This document shows positions 45,601 through 59,100 of a stretch of DNA of 64,000 bases, one piece after another. This stretch comes from Gorsachius magnificus (taxonomy: Eukaryota > Chordata > Aves > Pelecaniformes > Ardeidae), in assembly GCA_034008185.1 (NCBI GenBank), contig CM067086.1, positions 65,270,286 through 65,334,285 on the forward strand. The letters are read 5' to 3'. Every line of letters begins with the position of its first letter. Position 1 is the first letter of the stretch. The position numbers and the translations under genes are program-made. The notes under the pieces are model-generated. The model worked only from the letters and a program-made list of their open reading frames with translations, searched no databases and was not told the DNA's origin.

Positions 45601-48054
45601 TTTGGTGAGCGAGTCAAGATACTCCCTCAACTCTCAAAACAGCATGCAAAGGACAAATTGCTCTTTTTTGCATCTCTTCCCACTAAGCAGAAGGGAAAAA
45701 AAGACATGGGGTGGGAATGCAGAGGGAAAGGAGGAGAGTTCAGCATCTTCCCACGGCTCTACTTTGTCCAGGCTATAAACCTTTGTATGTGCTTATTCAC
45801 ATCCAAAAAAATGCACATGAAAATATAATTTTTCTCTTCTTTCCTCTGACCCCTCTGATATCTTCTTCACAGCAGAAGATTAAGTTCAATTTCAAGAATC
45901 CATTGGAGAAAAAATGCATGTGGAATTGAAAAAGAAGCATTTTATCATTAAAAGAAGACATCCCAGGGCATGTTAGGGGATACCAGCAGAGAGAGGCTGT
46001 TTCGTTGGGACCTCAGACCTTATCCCCCCCTGAATTTCCAGCTCTGCCTGGCACACTTGAAACAAGCAGCTAATTCAAACAGTTTATTTCAGGTCAGTAT
46101 TATTATTACAATAGAGTTCTATAACAGGCAGGATTTGGGGGCTGGGATTATGAGTTATCTGAACTTCAAGGTATTTATTCTAACTGTAAATGACCTTCCT
46201 GACCTCCCCTCATTCTCACTCCATCAATGTGCTGGACTTCATCATTTAAAGCCAAATCTAACATTACTTAAAGTCCAAATCAGCACCATCCACTTGTAAC
46301 AACGTCATTTGCAAACTGTCAAATAAATTAAATATTTAACTAATCCACTGACACCCCATCCTATTATTTCCCTGATCTGCAAAGACAGAAGTAAAACCCA
46401 AGTACATCATCCCAGCTTTCTGTGGACATTTATTTATGTCTCACAGTCATATCCCAGCACCGCAGGAGTCAGAGCCATTTCAGCCTCTGCTCAGCCGATC
46501 CACAAAGTCCAGCCAAAGTCACGGAAAAGTCGGTCTTGTTGGATTCGCTGTATTGCCTCATCCGCTTGTCACCCACTTGCCAAGCAGCGGGGCATTTCCT
46601 GAACAAAAATTTGTATTATCAAGTCCATATATCTTATATCAGTTCTGGGGTTGCCTTCTTCATTTATAGAAAATAAGAAGGGAGACATAGCACAAGTACG
46701 CTCGAAGAAGAGCGGTGCAAGAAGCACAACGTTGCATGCATAGAGCTGGAAAGGAGAAGTGTATTTAATCTCTTCAGATGCAAGGGTTTCCTTGCCTGCC
46801 AGCCATGCAGCAGTGTTTGTAGGACGCAGGAACTGCTTCAGGGAGGCAGATTCTCCTGGCACCCCCAAGGACAGAGTTCGCAATGCGCTTCAGCAGTCAG
46901 CGCACACAGAAACTTTGCCATTTATATATAATGGTTATGTGACATTCCCTGATCTTAAAATAACAAAGCATTTTAATCACAGAGACTTTGACCTTTTGGT
47001 CAAGTGGAACGCTTGCTATTTAATTTCTTTACTTTTTATACAACACATTAGATCTTCCCTGTAAAGTAACTCGGGAGACTGCTCAGGAGAGAAAGGCTGG
47101 GTTTGTGGTAAAGGCAACCACAAAAGGTTCAGCTCAGGTCTGTGTACAGCCTTCCTGGCTGGGTTCAGGCAATTTGCTCATGCTTTGACCCATCCAACCC
47201 AGTTTTAGTTGCCCAAGGGGGACACGCAAGTGTCTTTTTGCATCCTCTGGGAAGTCAGCAGAAAGGAAGGACCTTGTCTGCAGGATAATTCAGCCTATCC
47301 AGAACTGAAATGCATTTCAGAGACACCTCTTTCTCCAGTGCCTGATCTGAAGTGGATTATTGGGCCCCCTACATGCAGAAATTTGCTGCCTTGGTTACAT
47401 GCCTGAAGATTCATGGGGTCTTTTTATCTTATTATTCCAGGCAGGAAGATCCAAATGGCATCAAGCAATCAGATTTTGAGGACCAAAAGCAGGAGTGATA
47501 CCAAGAAAGACAGTCCCATGTTCTCATACAAGAGGTGGTTCACATGGACATGCGGTCACAGTTGATCCGGGCAGGCAGGACAGGCCTGGGCTAACAGCCC
47601 CAGTGGCCATCCCCGCCCTAATCCCGGGCTGCGTTTGGAACCCACTGAGGTTCACCCACCTTTAAAAGTCACTCACATAAACTACAGAAGAAATCTGTCA
47701 AATTGGCTGAGCCTCTTCAAATAGCACATGCATACATTTGCCTACCCACCAGGCAATGGTGCGATTTATATCTCTTTGCATACGGTCATTGAATTTTGTC
47801 AAGCACCATTAGAGTGGCAGTGATGAATTGGAGTTTTGTAGCAAGTCCACACAACACCAGCAGCAGACACCAAGATTAGATGAACCACCTCCCACCCTGC
47901 CTTCAGAAGGACTGCATCAGAGCATCCCAAATCAGAGCTTTGCTCCTGGAGCTAAAGGAATTCTTAAAGGGCAACACTGGTAGGTTGTTCATCCTTCCAG
48001 CAGATGATCTAAAGAGCTGACCATCGCAGCTACGTGGACACCTCTACGTGCAAA
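45601..48054. other. Gene-free DNA between CR1 copies
   Basis: No coding gene, RNA gene or recognised repeat in 2.4 kb. Open frames of up to about 110 codons (45970-46299, 46569-46883) have no recognisable domain. Confidence 0.55.
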
Positions 48055-48764
48055 GGACGTGCCGAGAGGGACTTGGGCGTGCTGGTGGATGAAAAGCTGG
48101 ACATGAGCCGGCAATGTGCAATGGCAGCCCAGAAGGCCAACCGTACCCTGGGCTGCATCAGGAGAAGCGTGGCCAGCAGGTCAAGGGAGGGGATTCTGCC
48201 CCTCTACTCTGCTCTGGTGAGACCCCACCTAGAGTACTGTGTCCAGCTCTGGAGCCCTCAGCACAAGAAGGACATGGGACTGTTGGAGCGGGTCCAGAGG
48301 AGGGCTACTAAAATGATCCGAGGGCTGGAGCACCTCTCTTATGAGGACAGGCTGAGGGAGTTGGGCTTGTTCAGCCTGGAGAAGAGAAGGCTGCGGGGAG
48401 ACCTGATTATGGCCTTTCAGTATCTAAAGGGGGCCTATAGGAAAGATGGGGAAAATCTTTTTAGTAGGGCCAGCTGTGACAGGACAAGGGGTAACGGTTT
48501 TAAACTAAACCAGGGTAGGTTTAGACTGGATATAAGGAGGAAATTCTTTACAACGAGGGTGGTGAAACACTGGAACAGGTTGCCCAGAGAGGCGGTGGAG
48601 GCCCCATCCCTGGAAACATTCCAGGCCAGGTTGGATGGGGCTCTGAGCAACCTGATCTAGTTAGTGGTGTCCCTGCTCACTGCAGGGGGGTTGGACTAGA
48701 TGATCTCTAGGGGTCCCTTCCAACCCAAAACATTCTATGATTCTATGATTCTATGATTCTATGA
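48055..48764 (+). mobile_element. CR1 LINE, 5'-truncated, best preserved copy
   Basis: This carries about 600 bp of uninterrupted CR1 ORF2 C-terminal coding sequence, a short 3' UTR with the CR1 stem-loop (GGTTGGACTAGATGATCTC pairing with CCCTTCCAACC, about 48689-48726) and four ATTCTATG units (48731-48764). The 5' end is truncated near 48055, which is normal for CR1. No target-site duplication is evident. The low number of disabling changes points to a relatively recent insertion. Confidence 0.95.
48061..48660 (+). pseudogene. CR1 ORF2 C-terminal fragment (reverse-transcriptase polyprotein)
   Basis: About 200 codons are open to the natural stop at 48658-48660. Recognisable CR1 blocks in order are [100 protein letters not shown] and [20 protein letters not shown]. 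These are the region after the polymerase core. The endonuclease domain, the catalytic YADD-type motif of the polymerase and ORF1 are all absent because of 5' truncation, so the fragment cannot make an active enzyme. In-frame ATG codons upstream (48034) lie in flanking DNA and are fortuitous. Confidence 0.93.
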
Positions 48765-51700
48765 CCACAGCAGCTCTGGTGACAGCATGGTGACAGCCCT
48801 GGTGACAGTAGGGGGAAGGGATCACAGGGTGGCATGGTGAGTCCACTGCAGAGTCCTCCCAGCTCCCACCCAGAATACACATTTCTATGCACACCACACT
48901 TACAGCCCCCCCGACACATCCAGCCAATGCCATCTCCTACAATCATCAGGAAGAAATTTCTCATATGCTAAAAGCAGTACTGAAGCATTCATTTGAAGCT
49001 TAGTCCTTTCCAAATGAACCCCCATGGCTGCTGGCCCATGATGGAATGAAAGGTCCTTTGTACTCTACAGCCAGGATATATGGTCAAGGGAGAGAGGCAA
49101 AAAGGGACACTCATTCTGGTGGCCACTAGAAGCCAAATTAGGCATGAAGGCATAGCACCTCTTTCCTAACTCTGCCAAAAATATGCAGCATTTTATTAAT
49201 GGACTTACATACAACTTAAAAGCAAATTATTTCTGGCCTGTCTTGGTGCCCACAAAGAACATTTCAATGCCAATAACAGATTTCTTCAGAAGGTTGTCAA
49301 GAAAAAAAACCTTCCAGCCAGACATTCACCTGTACCTTCCACAGAGACGATTTGGTTCAAAACTGATCCGGCGGCAGGGTGGCTCACACACACCCTGACC
49401 TCCCATCATGCGCCATCTCCCCTGATTTTATAAGAGCATCCAGCTGGGTTAAAGGAAGGTGCAGGTCCCCAGTGTGTAGATGTGACCATCCACTGCCTCC
49501 AGTGGAGCCAGAATCCTTCTGGGATGCCTAAACAGGCATTAAAAACCATAACAAAGATGAATGCGATAAAGAAGGATGTTGATGCTCCTCTCTCCTCTCT
49601 CTTTTTAGGCATCTTTATACTAACTCACTACAAACTTCTGCCCCATCCCTTCTTCCCCCGTGGCCACTCAGCGTAGTTGGGTAGCAGAGGGACCCGCTCC
49701 CGATAGGAAGTCTTTCCATTTTCCTCACAGCCAAGAAGGGGGAATGTGAAGGCAGCATGATTGAGGCCTTACAATAAAAACCCCACCGTCTGCTCCTCAA
49801 CTTTCAGCCTTTCACTCTTCACCCCCCTCCGTTTCCCCAGGCCCTCATTGCAAGCTGATCATGTTCCCGAATACCACAGGTCATTGTCTTCCCACAGCCT
49901 CAGGAGCTGCAACCTGCTGAGGCCGCAGTGCCAGAAGGCAGCGCTTTCCCTCTTTGTGGTTTGCAGCTGATTTTTCAACATTTCCTAAAGGGAAGAGGGG
50001 TTGGGACCGGCTGTTACCCCCACATGCGTTTTCATTTTGCAGCGTTGGTGCTTAGTGGTGCAAGTGCCAAACTTGAATTCAACGAGTTTCGGCTTTTCCC
50101 TTCGCCACGCTTTTCGAGATGACTCACGAGGACTAAGTATGCAGTCGTAGCTCCGTTTTAAAACCTAACTACTGAGCAGAGACTGCCAAATTTCAGCCCA
50201 CAGCAAATTCTTACAACCCAGCTGTAACCCTTCAAAACAGAGACTGCTACCATATGGTTGTGTCAGTGGGAGCTTCTGTAATGCAATTTATTGTTGTGTA
50301 GGCTCTTTCAAGCTACTACACATGAAAGGTAAAGGGAACATTTACTCTTCGATGGGAGTTTAATCTTAGATTTACCTCATTTGAAACAAAACCGTCATTT
50401 GCATCTCTAATACATAAGCAATCACCTGTAAAGAGTGCTTGTAAATAGAGACATTTCTTGACTGTCATCAGAGCCTTTGTTCCTGACTGGGGCTTTTGCC
50501 TAAGAAAAGGCAGAATTCAGTCCTCTTCCAGACAGTGTGCACAAACCCCACTGATATCGCTAAAAACTAGTGATAAATTAAGGAAAGCACTCTCATGAAG
50601 TGGAACAGATACCCACAGCTAATATGGGGGCTTGTGCTAGGTTCATTCTGTTGCGTGCATATGTAATATAAAATTTAATTCCTCTGTGCTTTGCCTTCCG
50701 TGCCCTTTTTATATCTAAGCATTACAGTGTATGGTTAAGGCTTCAAACAGGAGTAATCTCCTGTTGAAGTGAAAGTGCTTGATCCTGCACAAGCAATAAA
50801 AGATAAATCTGTTCCACAAGATGGTGAAGCATGCTCACTACTCAGCCTCCTCAACACCACAGCCTCAGCAAAGGGATGTCCAGCAGAGCATGGTCCTTTT
50901 GTGTGGCCCACTCCATCTCAATCAAATTGGCATCATGAACTCATTGACACCACAAAGCACCTCTTCTAAAAGAGATTACAGAGTTCTGGAGTTGAGGATG
51001 TTTAAAAACAAGTCCCTTTACTTGGTGTAGGCTGGGTCTAGTAGGATGACAAGCGCCCTCTCCCAGACCCAGACAAGTACTTGTGCGATGTCCAGCTTCA
51101 AGCTTGGCCACAGAGCTAGGATCTTCTTATATGAGAAGGGCAGAGAGCTCACCACTTTCAGCTTTTTTTCCTTTTTTCTTCCTTGTGTAACTTCTACCTA
51201 CAAAGGCAAAGCATTAAGTAATCGCCAGCCAGGCCATAACTCAAGAACGTGACCTTAAGCTCTGACCTACCACTGCCTCCAGCTGAATTCCTTAGTCTGA
51301 ATCCAGGATGAAGGTACCTAAAATATATCAACTTTGGGAAGGGCTTGCTTAAAAGTTTTATGCTCCTCTTGATGGGTTCTGAGTTGAGACACAGACTGCA
51401 GAAAACATTATGGATAAGTCTTTTTTTTTTCCCCAGGGCAATTAATTTAACTTGAAATTTCACTTGGGCTAACACATTGAAAGACAGCTCAGCTATTCAT
51501 CTGTGGCTCTGAAGCGGGTCATGCAGAAGCACACAGACTACAGACCGATTAAAAACTAGCAATTAAGGGGGGAAAAAAGATATTTAAAATAACTTTAAGA
51601 CATGGACATGGTCCTGTTTTCTTTTGTGACTGTGATTACCCTGAAACCTATCAATTGCCTTTATGTACCATCAGTGTTACCTTTCAGAGCTGATCCTTTC

Positions 51701-53932
51701 AGTAGAAATTCCTATCTAATACGTATATGGAGAATCTCTATGTGAATCCTCGGTATCAAACACCGAGGAGACCCAGCTCCAGCTTCCCTATGCCGAGGGC
51801 CATTTGCAAAGGACACCTACTCTCTCCCTCCTGTAATACACATGATCTCCTCCAGCTAACATCATGAGATATTAAAAATTGCCTTTTTTCTGATAGCTTA
51901 CGTTTCTGTCCTCTGACTACCAAGCAATGAGTGCCCTGGTTACTACAAAAGTCATGCACACATGTCTCCTGCCAGCATGGTGTCATGTCTTCTGTCAGTG
52001 TGTTATTTAGTACTCAATGTTCCTATTATCCTCAAACGGGCCCTGGATTTGTTCCAAAGATGGCAATGTTATTCAGGAAAACTTTGGTGGAGGGTTTACA
52101 GCCTGTTCGAGCAATAGGTTGAAACAATGCAGGGTTTGAAGGGGGGAGACATGGGGATTGGGTTTTGGAGGGAAAGACCGAGGGAGTTCATATCTATATG
52201 TGCCAGTTATCAATTTGAGAGTCCATGTTAATCTGTCTGGATAAAAGGAATTCTGTGTGGTGAGGAAAATGTGGAGCACTGATACATGGAAGGAAGGAAA
52301 TTGCTCTCCTAGACTGGGATCACCGGGAGGTCTTCCAGTCAGGTTAAGTCCCCTTTCTACTTTGATTATTTACCAATTTATTACCACTTCTGCTATTCCA
52401 AACAAACAAATAAATAGAGCAGAAACCTGAAAAACATCCATATCAGGCTTCAAGATGACACATTAGCAAAACTTTCATAAATGATAATTTTTCAGAGCCA
52501 ATTTGGCTACTTCTTTGTCTCCCCAAATCCTGTCACTCTAAATCAGTGTAAGAGCTACCTTCTCTGGATGGCTCAGTTTTACTATTACCAGAATTACTCA
52601 AGCATATTAGCAGACTTGTAGCCAAGAATACCTTGTGGTCTGATGTAAAGCCTTGTCTTCCTTGATTAAACCTCCATTTCTTGTATTTGTTAGAATAAAC
52701 AAGCAATTGAATATTTTATTAGAAAGAATATGATATATATTTGTTAGTTAATATATTTTCTCTGTGGCAGAGCCTCGGGGGATGAATATTTTACTTCCTT
52801 GACAGCCCTGAAGGGATGGCACTTATAGAGTCTGATCTCAGCCTATTCAAGCAGTCTCCAAGAGACATTTTGCAGTACAGAGGCAAATTTTCAGATGCTG
52901 AGGGAACTTTTGCTTATGAGAAAAAAACAACCACATCATTTTCCCTCTCCTACTTAGGTATTGTGGGCTTAGTATCTGCCTACTTGTGTCTGAATTCACC
53001 CTTTTCCGTGGATAATCAGTGTTGTTGATGCGATAGCAAGCCCAGAGCCTCGCACGCAGGTAGGAGCGTGTGGCCCAAGCGTAAGCAGGCTGTAGGATCT
53101 GTATTGTGGAGAAGGCTGGTGTGCAGGCAGGGACCAGGGCTTAGGTATGGGGTGGGAACCTCTTCAAAGCATCCGTTCTCCACCTGAGCCCTGTTTCTTT
53201 CTTCCCCAGGTCTATAGCAGCAAGCAAAGAGAGACCCTGAGTCTTTTTTTCTGGCCAGTGCACACTACACACAGATGCTCTCTTCTTGCTACTCTGCACA
53301 CCCTAAAGTTAACTCTCAGCTCCTTGCTGGTAGCCCTTCCAAGCGAGGCCCAACATTTTCTACAGAACAGACCATCTAGATACCTGTTTCAGTAGGACAA
53401 TCAGTTTACCTCAGACTGAGCAGTCTGGGCTTTGACTGATACAATATTTGGGCTATTAGCAGGAAAATAAACTGAATCGGCGACTAGTGTACTGATTGGA
53501 GATACAATATTGATGCCTTATTAAATTTCCAATCAGATCAGGACCCACTGAGCTGAGTATGATACGAACACAATGTAGGAGACACTCCATACTACAGAGA
53601 ATTAAAGTGTGACAGATCGAAACACACAAAGGGTAGGGTGGGAATGCACCCAGGTCCAGTAGCAAAGGCAGAAGATAATCTAAGATTTCATGCCTTCCCT
53701 GCTAAAGCATCCAGAATGAGTCTATGAACTGGAAAAGAAAAGCTGTTAAAAAGGGGTATAAAAGAGGATCCTATTTAGGTTCAACCAGCACATTCATTCT
53801 TGCACTGTGTGAGCCACAGATCCAGCCATGGAGTGCATGGATGATGCAACTTCTCCATGACCCACTGCATGGAGAGGTACAAAGATGAGCTGCAAGGACA
53901 AACGGAAACAGAAAGAAGCAGAATAAATGAGT

Positions 53933-53952
53933 GAACCAGAAGCTTCTGGTTC
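53933..53952. repeat. Perfect 20-bp palindrome with heat-shock-element core
   Basis: GAACCAGAAGCTTCTGGTTC reads identically on both strands. Its centre AGAAGCTTCT is a canonical two-unit nGAAnnTTCn heat-shock-factor word. The outer GAA/TTC units are not at the canonical spacing. A single palindrome of this length may still be fortuitous. Confidence 0.6.
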
Positions 53953-55829
53953 GTTCTGGGCAACCAGGGCAAAGATCATGGATTTTCCCAAGCATTTATT
54001 GTAGGTGCACATCTCTGGTCTGCACATCACCTAGCGCCCAGTGTTACAAAGACGAGTTTACTCGAGAGGCAGTAAGCTCTGACAAAGGTGCTGATCCATC
54101 GAGGACTTGCTTCCTAACAAAGGTGATCCCAAATAAAAAAATGTAGTCCCAAACCTCTCTAAACATGGAGTGTACACACTTCAGCTGCCTGCTATCTCTG
54201 AAATCACATCTGGATTCAAAATGCACAGCTTCTGTGTGTCTTTTCTTCCCGGGAATGATACCATAAGGGAAGAGGAAGAGGCAGTGTATTTAACAAAGCC
54301 GTTATGCAGTTTACTGATTGTGATTATTCAAGGCAAATGCTTTGAAGTAACAGCTTAGTGCAGAGTGACAGTAAACAAGATATAGAGATATACCTAGATG
54401 AGAAGAAAAATAAATGGCAATTAGAATTGATATGCTAGGTGTAGGAAATGCCAGTAAGACCTCAATCTCCAGCAATGACACTCTGCATTTGTATTGCCAC
54501 TTCCCTACAAGACCTCCAGGGTGAATTACAAATGGCAATTAGACATCAGTGTACCCCCAAATAGCACGTGAACATTAGCCTATCTACTCTATAGCCGAGG
54601 CAAATGAAGAACGAAGAAAAAGGGAGCCCTATTTAGACCTCCTATGCTAATGCTTAGGGTTGACCTAAGCACCTGCAACAACATCTAAGTTCAAGACGAT
54701 GATAAACAAATTGATACCATCTCTTGACTTCCAACATAATGAATGCAGAGTACTTGGGGACTGTATTCAGACAGGCTGCTAGAAGAATATTTTTGATATT
54801 GTCACTTCCTCTCCCCATTCATTGCACTGGGAGCTCAGGACTGGAAGTCATGGATAGCATGGGGCAGGACTGTTCTTCATCATCTTGAGCAACACACAGC
54901 TATGTTCATCTTAGATATGGGTACCCTTGGGGGTTCCTGAGCTGCAGTCTAAAGGATTTGCTCAGGACTGATCAGGGAGTCCAGGGCAGACCCAGGAACA
55001 GAATCTAGCAGCCTTGATTATGAACTAGAAGGTAAATGTGCACGTTGGACACTCCAGTACCACTCTCAAAGCCCACATGGGATGGAAATCCTCACAGGAA
55101 GGATGGACGTCCCTGCATGGTCTCCTAGGAGAGGTGGAAGTTTGTAAACTTATAAAGTGAGCACAAACCAAAGAACAGTCAGTAGAAGAAATACAGTTTT
55201 CTCTTTTCTAGTCTCTTTTGCCTTCCCTTACGTTGGTTGCGAACCTGCTTGCCATTAGCTTTCAGCAGCTGGGACAATGACTATACTCATTTTAATTTTC
55301 TGATTTCCAGAAATCTCTCTTCTTGAACCCAAGACACATTGGTTGTACTAGGGGAAGTCCTTAGGTGGTGAAGCTACTGCAACTCCACTGCTTTCACTGG
55401 AGGAGTTTGCATACAGACTCCGAAGAGTGTCTATGCAAACTTCGGCATGGCCAAGGAGCTACCGTACACTCTCATGGAACTCCAGGCTTTCGCTGCAAGT
55501 TCCCAAGTGTACTTAACCCACTAACATGATATATGTTTTCTTCTCATCCAGAAATCCCCTTCTCCTGTAAACAACCAGAGATGAAAAAGGAGGTGGCCGG
55601 TACAGCAGAACGCTGACCTGCCTTCAGGGTGCCCACAAGAGTCCTTCCTAGCACTGGCATGAGCACCGGCCTGTACAATACTGTAGAGTTAAGATTCGCC
55701 CCAATATTAACTTCTTCCTGAGCATTCCTGCAGCTGAAGTCTGTAAACTGCCACTGTTCCAAGGGGTAAAGCAAAGAATTATGACTTACCACAAACACTG
55801 TACATAGAACATTGCTCTCTTTTTTTTTT

Positions 55830-56190
55830 CCCCTTTTGTTCCCATCTAATTCTATTTTTTAGAAAAATTATTAAAACTAATTGCATTATTTAATCCCATC
55901 ACATAAAATCCTCCAGTGTTTCATTAATCAATGTAATCAAGCCAATCAAAATAGATAAAGGAGATCTTTTGGCAGGCTTTGATGAGATTTTATCAAAATC
56001 TCAGTGCATATTGTAAAGCCTTAGCATCCTCAGAAGCAAACTAACTGTAGAATGTGGAAGCTTTATCAAGCAGGCACTAATAAAGCAGATGATGCTTGGA
56101 CTGTTTTAAGAGGGTCTCCATATTAAACTAATAAGAGCAATGTTTTTGTATTATATATAAAGAATATAAAAGCAAATGGAAAAAAGCATT
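55830..56190. other. Candidate conserved non-coding element
   Basis: AT-rich, complex sequence with TTTCATTAATCAATGTAATC, CCAATCAAAATAG, CTTTGATGAG (TCF/LEF-like), TTTATCAA and GGCACTAATAAAGC words, plus a perfect 9-bp-arm hairpin. It has no repeat similarity and no coding signal. The regulatory reading is inference. Confidence 0.28.
55983..56003. repeat. Perfect inverted repeat inside an AT-rich element
   Basis: TGAGATTTT (55983-55991) pairs perfectly with AAAATCTCA (55995-56003) around ATC. It sits directly after a CTTTGA word and may represent a dimer-type protein site, or chance in AT-rich DNA. Confidence 0.6.
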
Positions 56191-59100
56191 AATTTTGTAT
56201 CCATAGAGAGATTGCTATGAAGCAATCACTTTTTTTTAAGTAATGAAGAAGAAACATGTCTGTGAGCCAGCAGACCAGAAAGCCAGAATACTGTAAGGAA
56301 AATGCAGTGCGTAATGCAAAGGTTATAGCAGAACAGTTGTAAGGGAAGAGCCTTATTAAAAGCACAAACCATTTCCTTTTAAATGTAGTACTCTTACTCC
56401 CCATCTGAATCATAAATAAATATGAATGAATAAGCTGTGTCTTGTGCAACACTGGTATTTGTGTCTCTCCTTCCCCCTTTGGGCCACAGCTCCCGTGCTC
56501 TTCATGCTTTTGCACTGACTGATCAGGAGTATGAATGAGCTGCTGAAATACTACCGCAAGGATGGAAATTAAAGGGGTATTGGTGTAATACAGCACCCTA
56601 AAACCAGGAAATGTGTATGGTTGGTAGACACTGCAGTCGAAATACAGACCGGTATTAGGTTGAACGAACTTAACAGACACTTTGGCCAGAAGAGATACAG
56701 CCAGGATCCCATCTAATGGACTTGGTGAACACAGTATAAAATGCCACCAGTATTTCCCTATAGCTTCTGCCCCTTGCAGTTAGTTTGGCTTCTCAGGTGG
56801 GGCCACTGCAGAAGTAGTTACTAATCCACAAATGCAAAGACTTGCCAACATAAAAAAATCCTAAAACTCCTGGATTAAACAACCCCTCTCTGATCTAGAC
56901 CTAAAAACCGATGCAAGGCTACTGCCCCTCAAGGGAGGTCCTCTCCTGACACTGGATTTCTAGCAGTAGTAGCAGAGATGGTGTTAACAGACTCTCTTGG
57001 GCATCTTGTGGTGGACAGAAATATCTTTCACTCCCCCAGAGTCCTCCAGCTCAGCTAGTACAGGTCACCCATGACATTCACTGACTGCATGGTACCCTAT
57101 GAACATTGTGCCACACTCCAGTCCTTGTCCTGCCTTCTTCATTTTCATGTGTGCCTGGACCAGCTGCGGGGTCACCAGCACATCTGGGGTGAGGAGACAC
57201 TGTGCAACACCTGGTAGTTCTATGCAATATGCCTTAGGACCTAATTATCCCAGGAAACCTTAGGTAGTTACTCCCTTGCCTCACTCCAGCCTGGCTTAGG
57301 ACACCCCCCCCAAAAAATCGCATCCCAGGGAACAGACCTTGAAGCACCACAGAAATCAGCCTGACAAGTAGCACTTGTCTGCAAAGCAGAAAGAGTTGAA
57401 AAATGAGCACTGCCTTCTCTCACAGCTACCTCGACGCCTGTTCCAGCTGAAAACACTGGAGGTTTCACCACTTTCTTCCATTTAAAGACTCTTTGGGCCA
57501 AATCCTCCTACCCCAGATGGAGCTGCATTCTCCCTCCCTTTTTTCTCTTAGGCTACAACATGGAGATAGGCAACAGGTAGAGCTCAACGCTGGCCATTTT
57601 CACAATGAGTTCAGCACTTCAGAAGGCCCTCTTAGAGCTTAACAATGAGAGGGATAAAATCCAGAGGAAATAATGAAGGAGAGGGATCTTGGGCGTTATT
57701 TAAAAGCAGGCAACATGGCACCACTTGATTGCTTAGAAAGCTGCTGGACTGAGTGTGTAGGTAGCAGCTCAACAACAGCAAAATCTAATGAATGCTGTAA
57801 TTTTGCCTGATGTTGTGCTTTCATTTCAATTCTGTGTTGCAAATGGTTGTACATGGAATTAAGCTTGTCTCCGTCACAAGCAGAATTTGCTTTTTTTTTT
57901 TTTCCCTTCCCCTTCCTTTCCTTTATACAAGCACCCAACAAATACAGCTCAATTTAAAAATAAACCCAGGACTGAGCAAAGGAAAATGTGTTAGTCGTGG
58001 GAGTTGTCTGGTAGAACAGCGTGGGAGGCCATGGATGAGCAGTTGTGGGTACCTTGAGCTTGATGCACCCGTCTTGGCTGGGTACTCAATGAAGCAACCC
58101 TGCTCTACCTCTGCAGCAAAACTGGACCTGGTATGCCTAACATAATCCCTTCAGAATGAAGCTAGAGTTTTGCTGCAAGAGAGTTGTTTTATTTACTCTT
58201 GAAGTCGACTTTGCATTACCAGACCTCACCTGTAATCCCTGTGGTGTCGAAAAGTCACTTCGCATTAGCTGAAATCAGAGCTTCCGAGTTACGGATGGGC
58301 AAGGTCAAACTATTCTTGAAACATTTCCCAGCAAGTTAAAACACTGAAAATATCCTCTGGAAAAACCAGTATAGTTCCACTGAAGGGAGCGGCGTGCGAT
58401 CAGCAGAGGCTCTCATTCATTCGTTACAGCCATTACAAGCTGAGGATTGGTTTATTACGTTAACTGGTTAATTAACCAATATAGCTAGCCATGTCCTAAC
58501 TACTGTCATCAGAAGGAAAGGATTTGTTTCATCTCAATATTCAGCCATTAGAGGAATAAACCCTGAGATCTGAGGTTTTTGGAGGGGGGCTTCCCACTGT
58601 CATAATTTTGTAATTTTTTTTTTCATTCCATTGGAGTGGTTTTATTGTGCTTTTAAGATGTGTAGTTACATCAAGGAGAGGTATAAAATTTGTATTTGAT
58701 TTTTTCTTTTTTTTTTCTTTTTTTTTTTACATCTTTAATTTAAAAGAACATTATCAGGAAGGGGGAGAAACTGTAGTGGGATACTGAGATCCCAGTCATC
58801 CCAGCACGCCACGCCGCTGCTCTTTGGACAGCAATCACAGGAGCCCGGCAGCAAGCTGTGGACGAGGTTCTTCCAAGCAGCAGCATCTGGCTTTCTGGCA
58901 AGCAGAACAGGCGGCCGCACCGGCCACGTTGGAGTTGCCCCTGGGTTTGTCACGTGGGGAAGCTGCTGACGGACTGGCTGGGTTGCTCTGCCCTTGTCTC
59001 AGTTACGTTGGCTTTAGATACCTGCCTTTCAGGGTACATAAATCTCTATACCAAACCCTGCTGCTGGTGGCCTCCACTTGCTCGTGCTCCTCCATGCACT

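Noticed and set aside
56189..56680. Open frame of 163 codons, minus strand
   Set aside because: Hydrophobic content follows from AT-rich DNA. There is no domain and no splice or promoter context.
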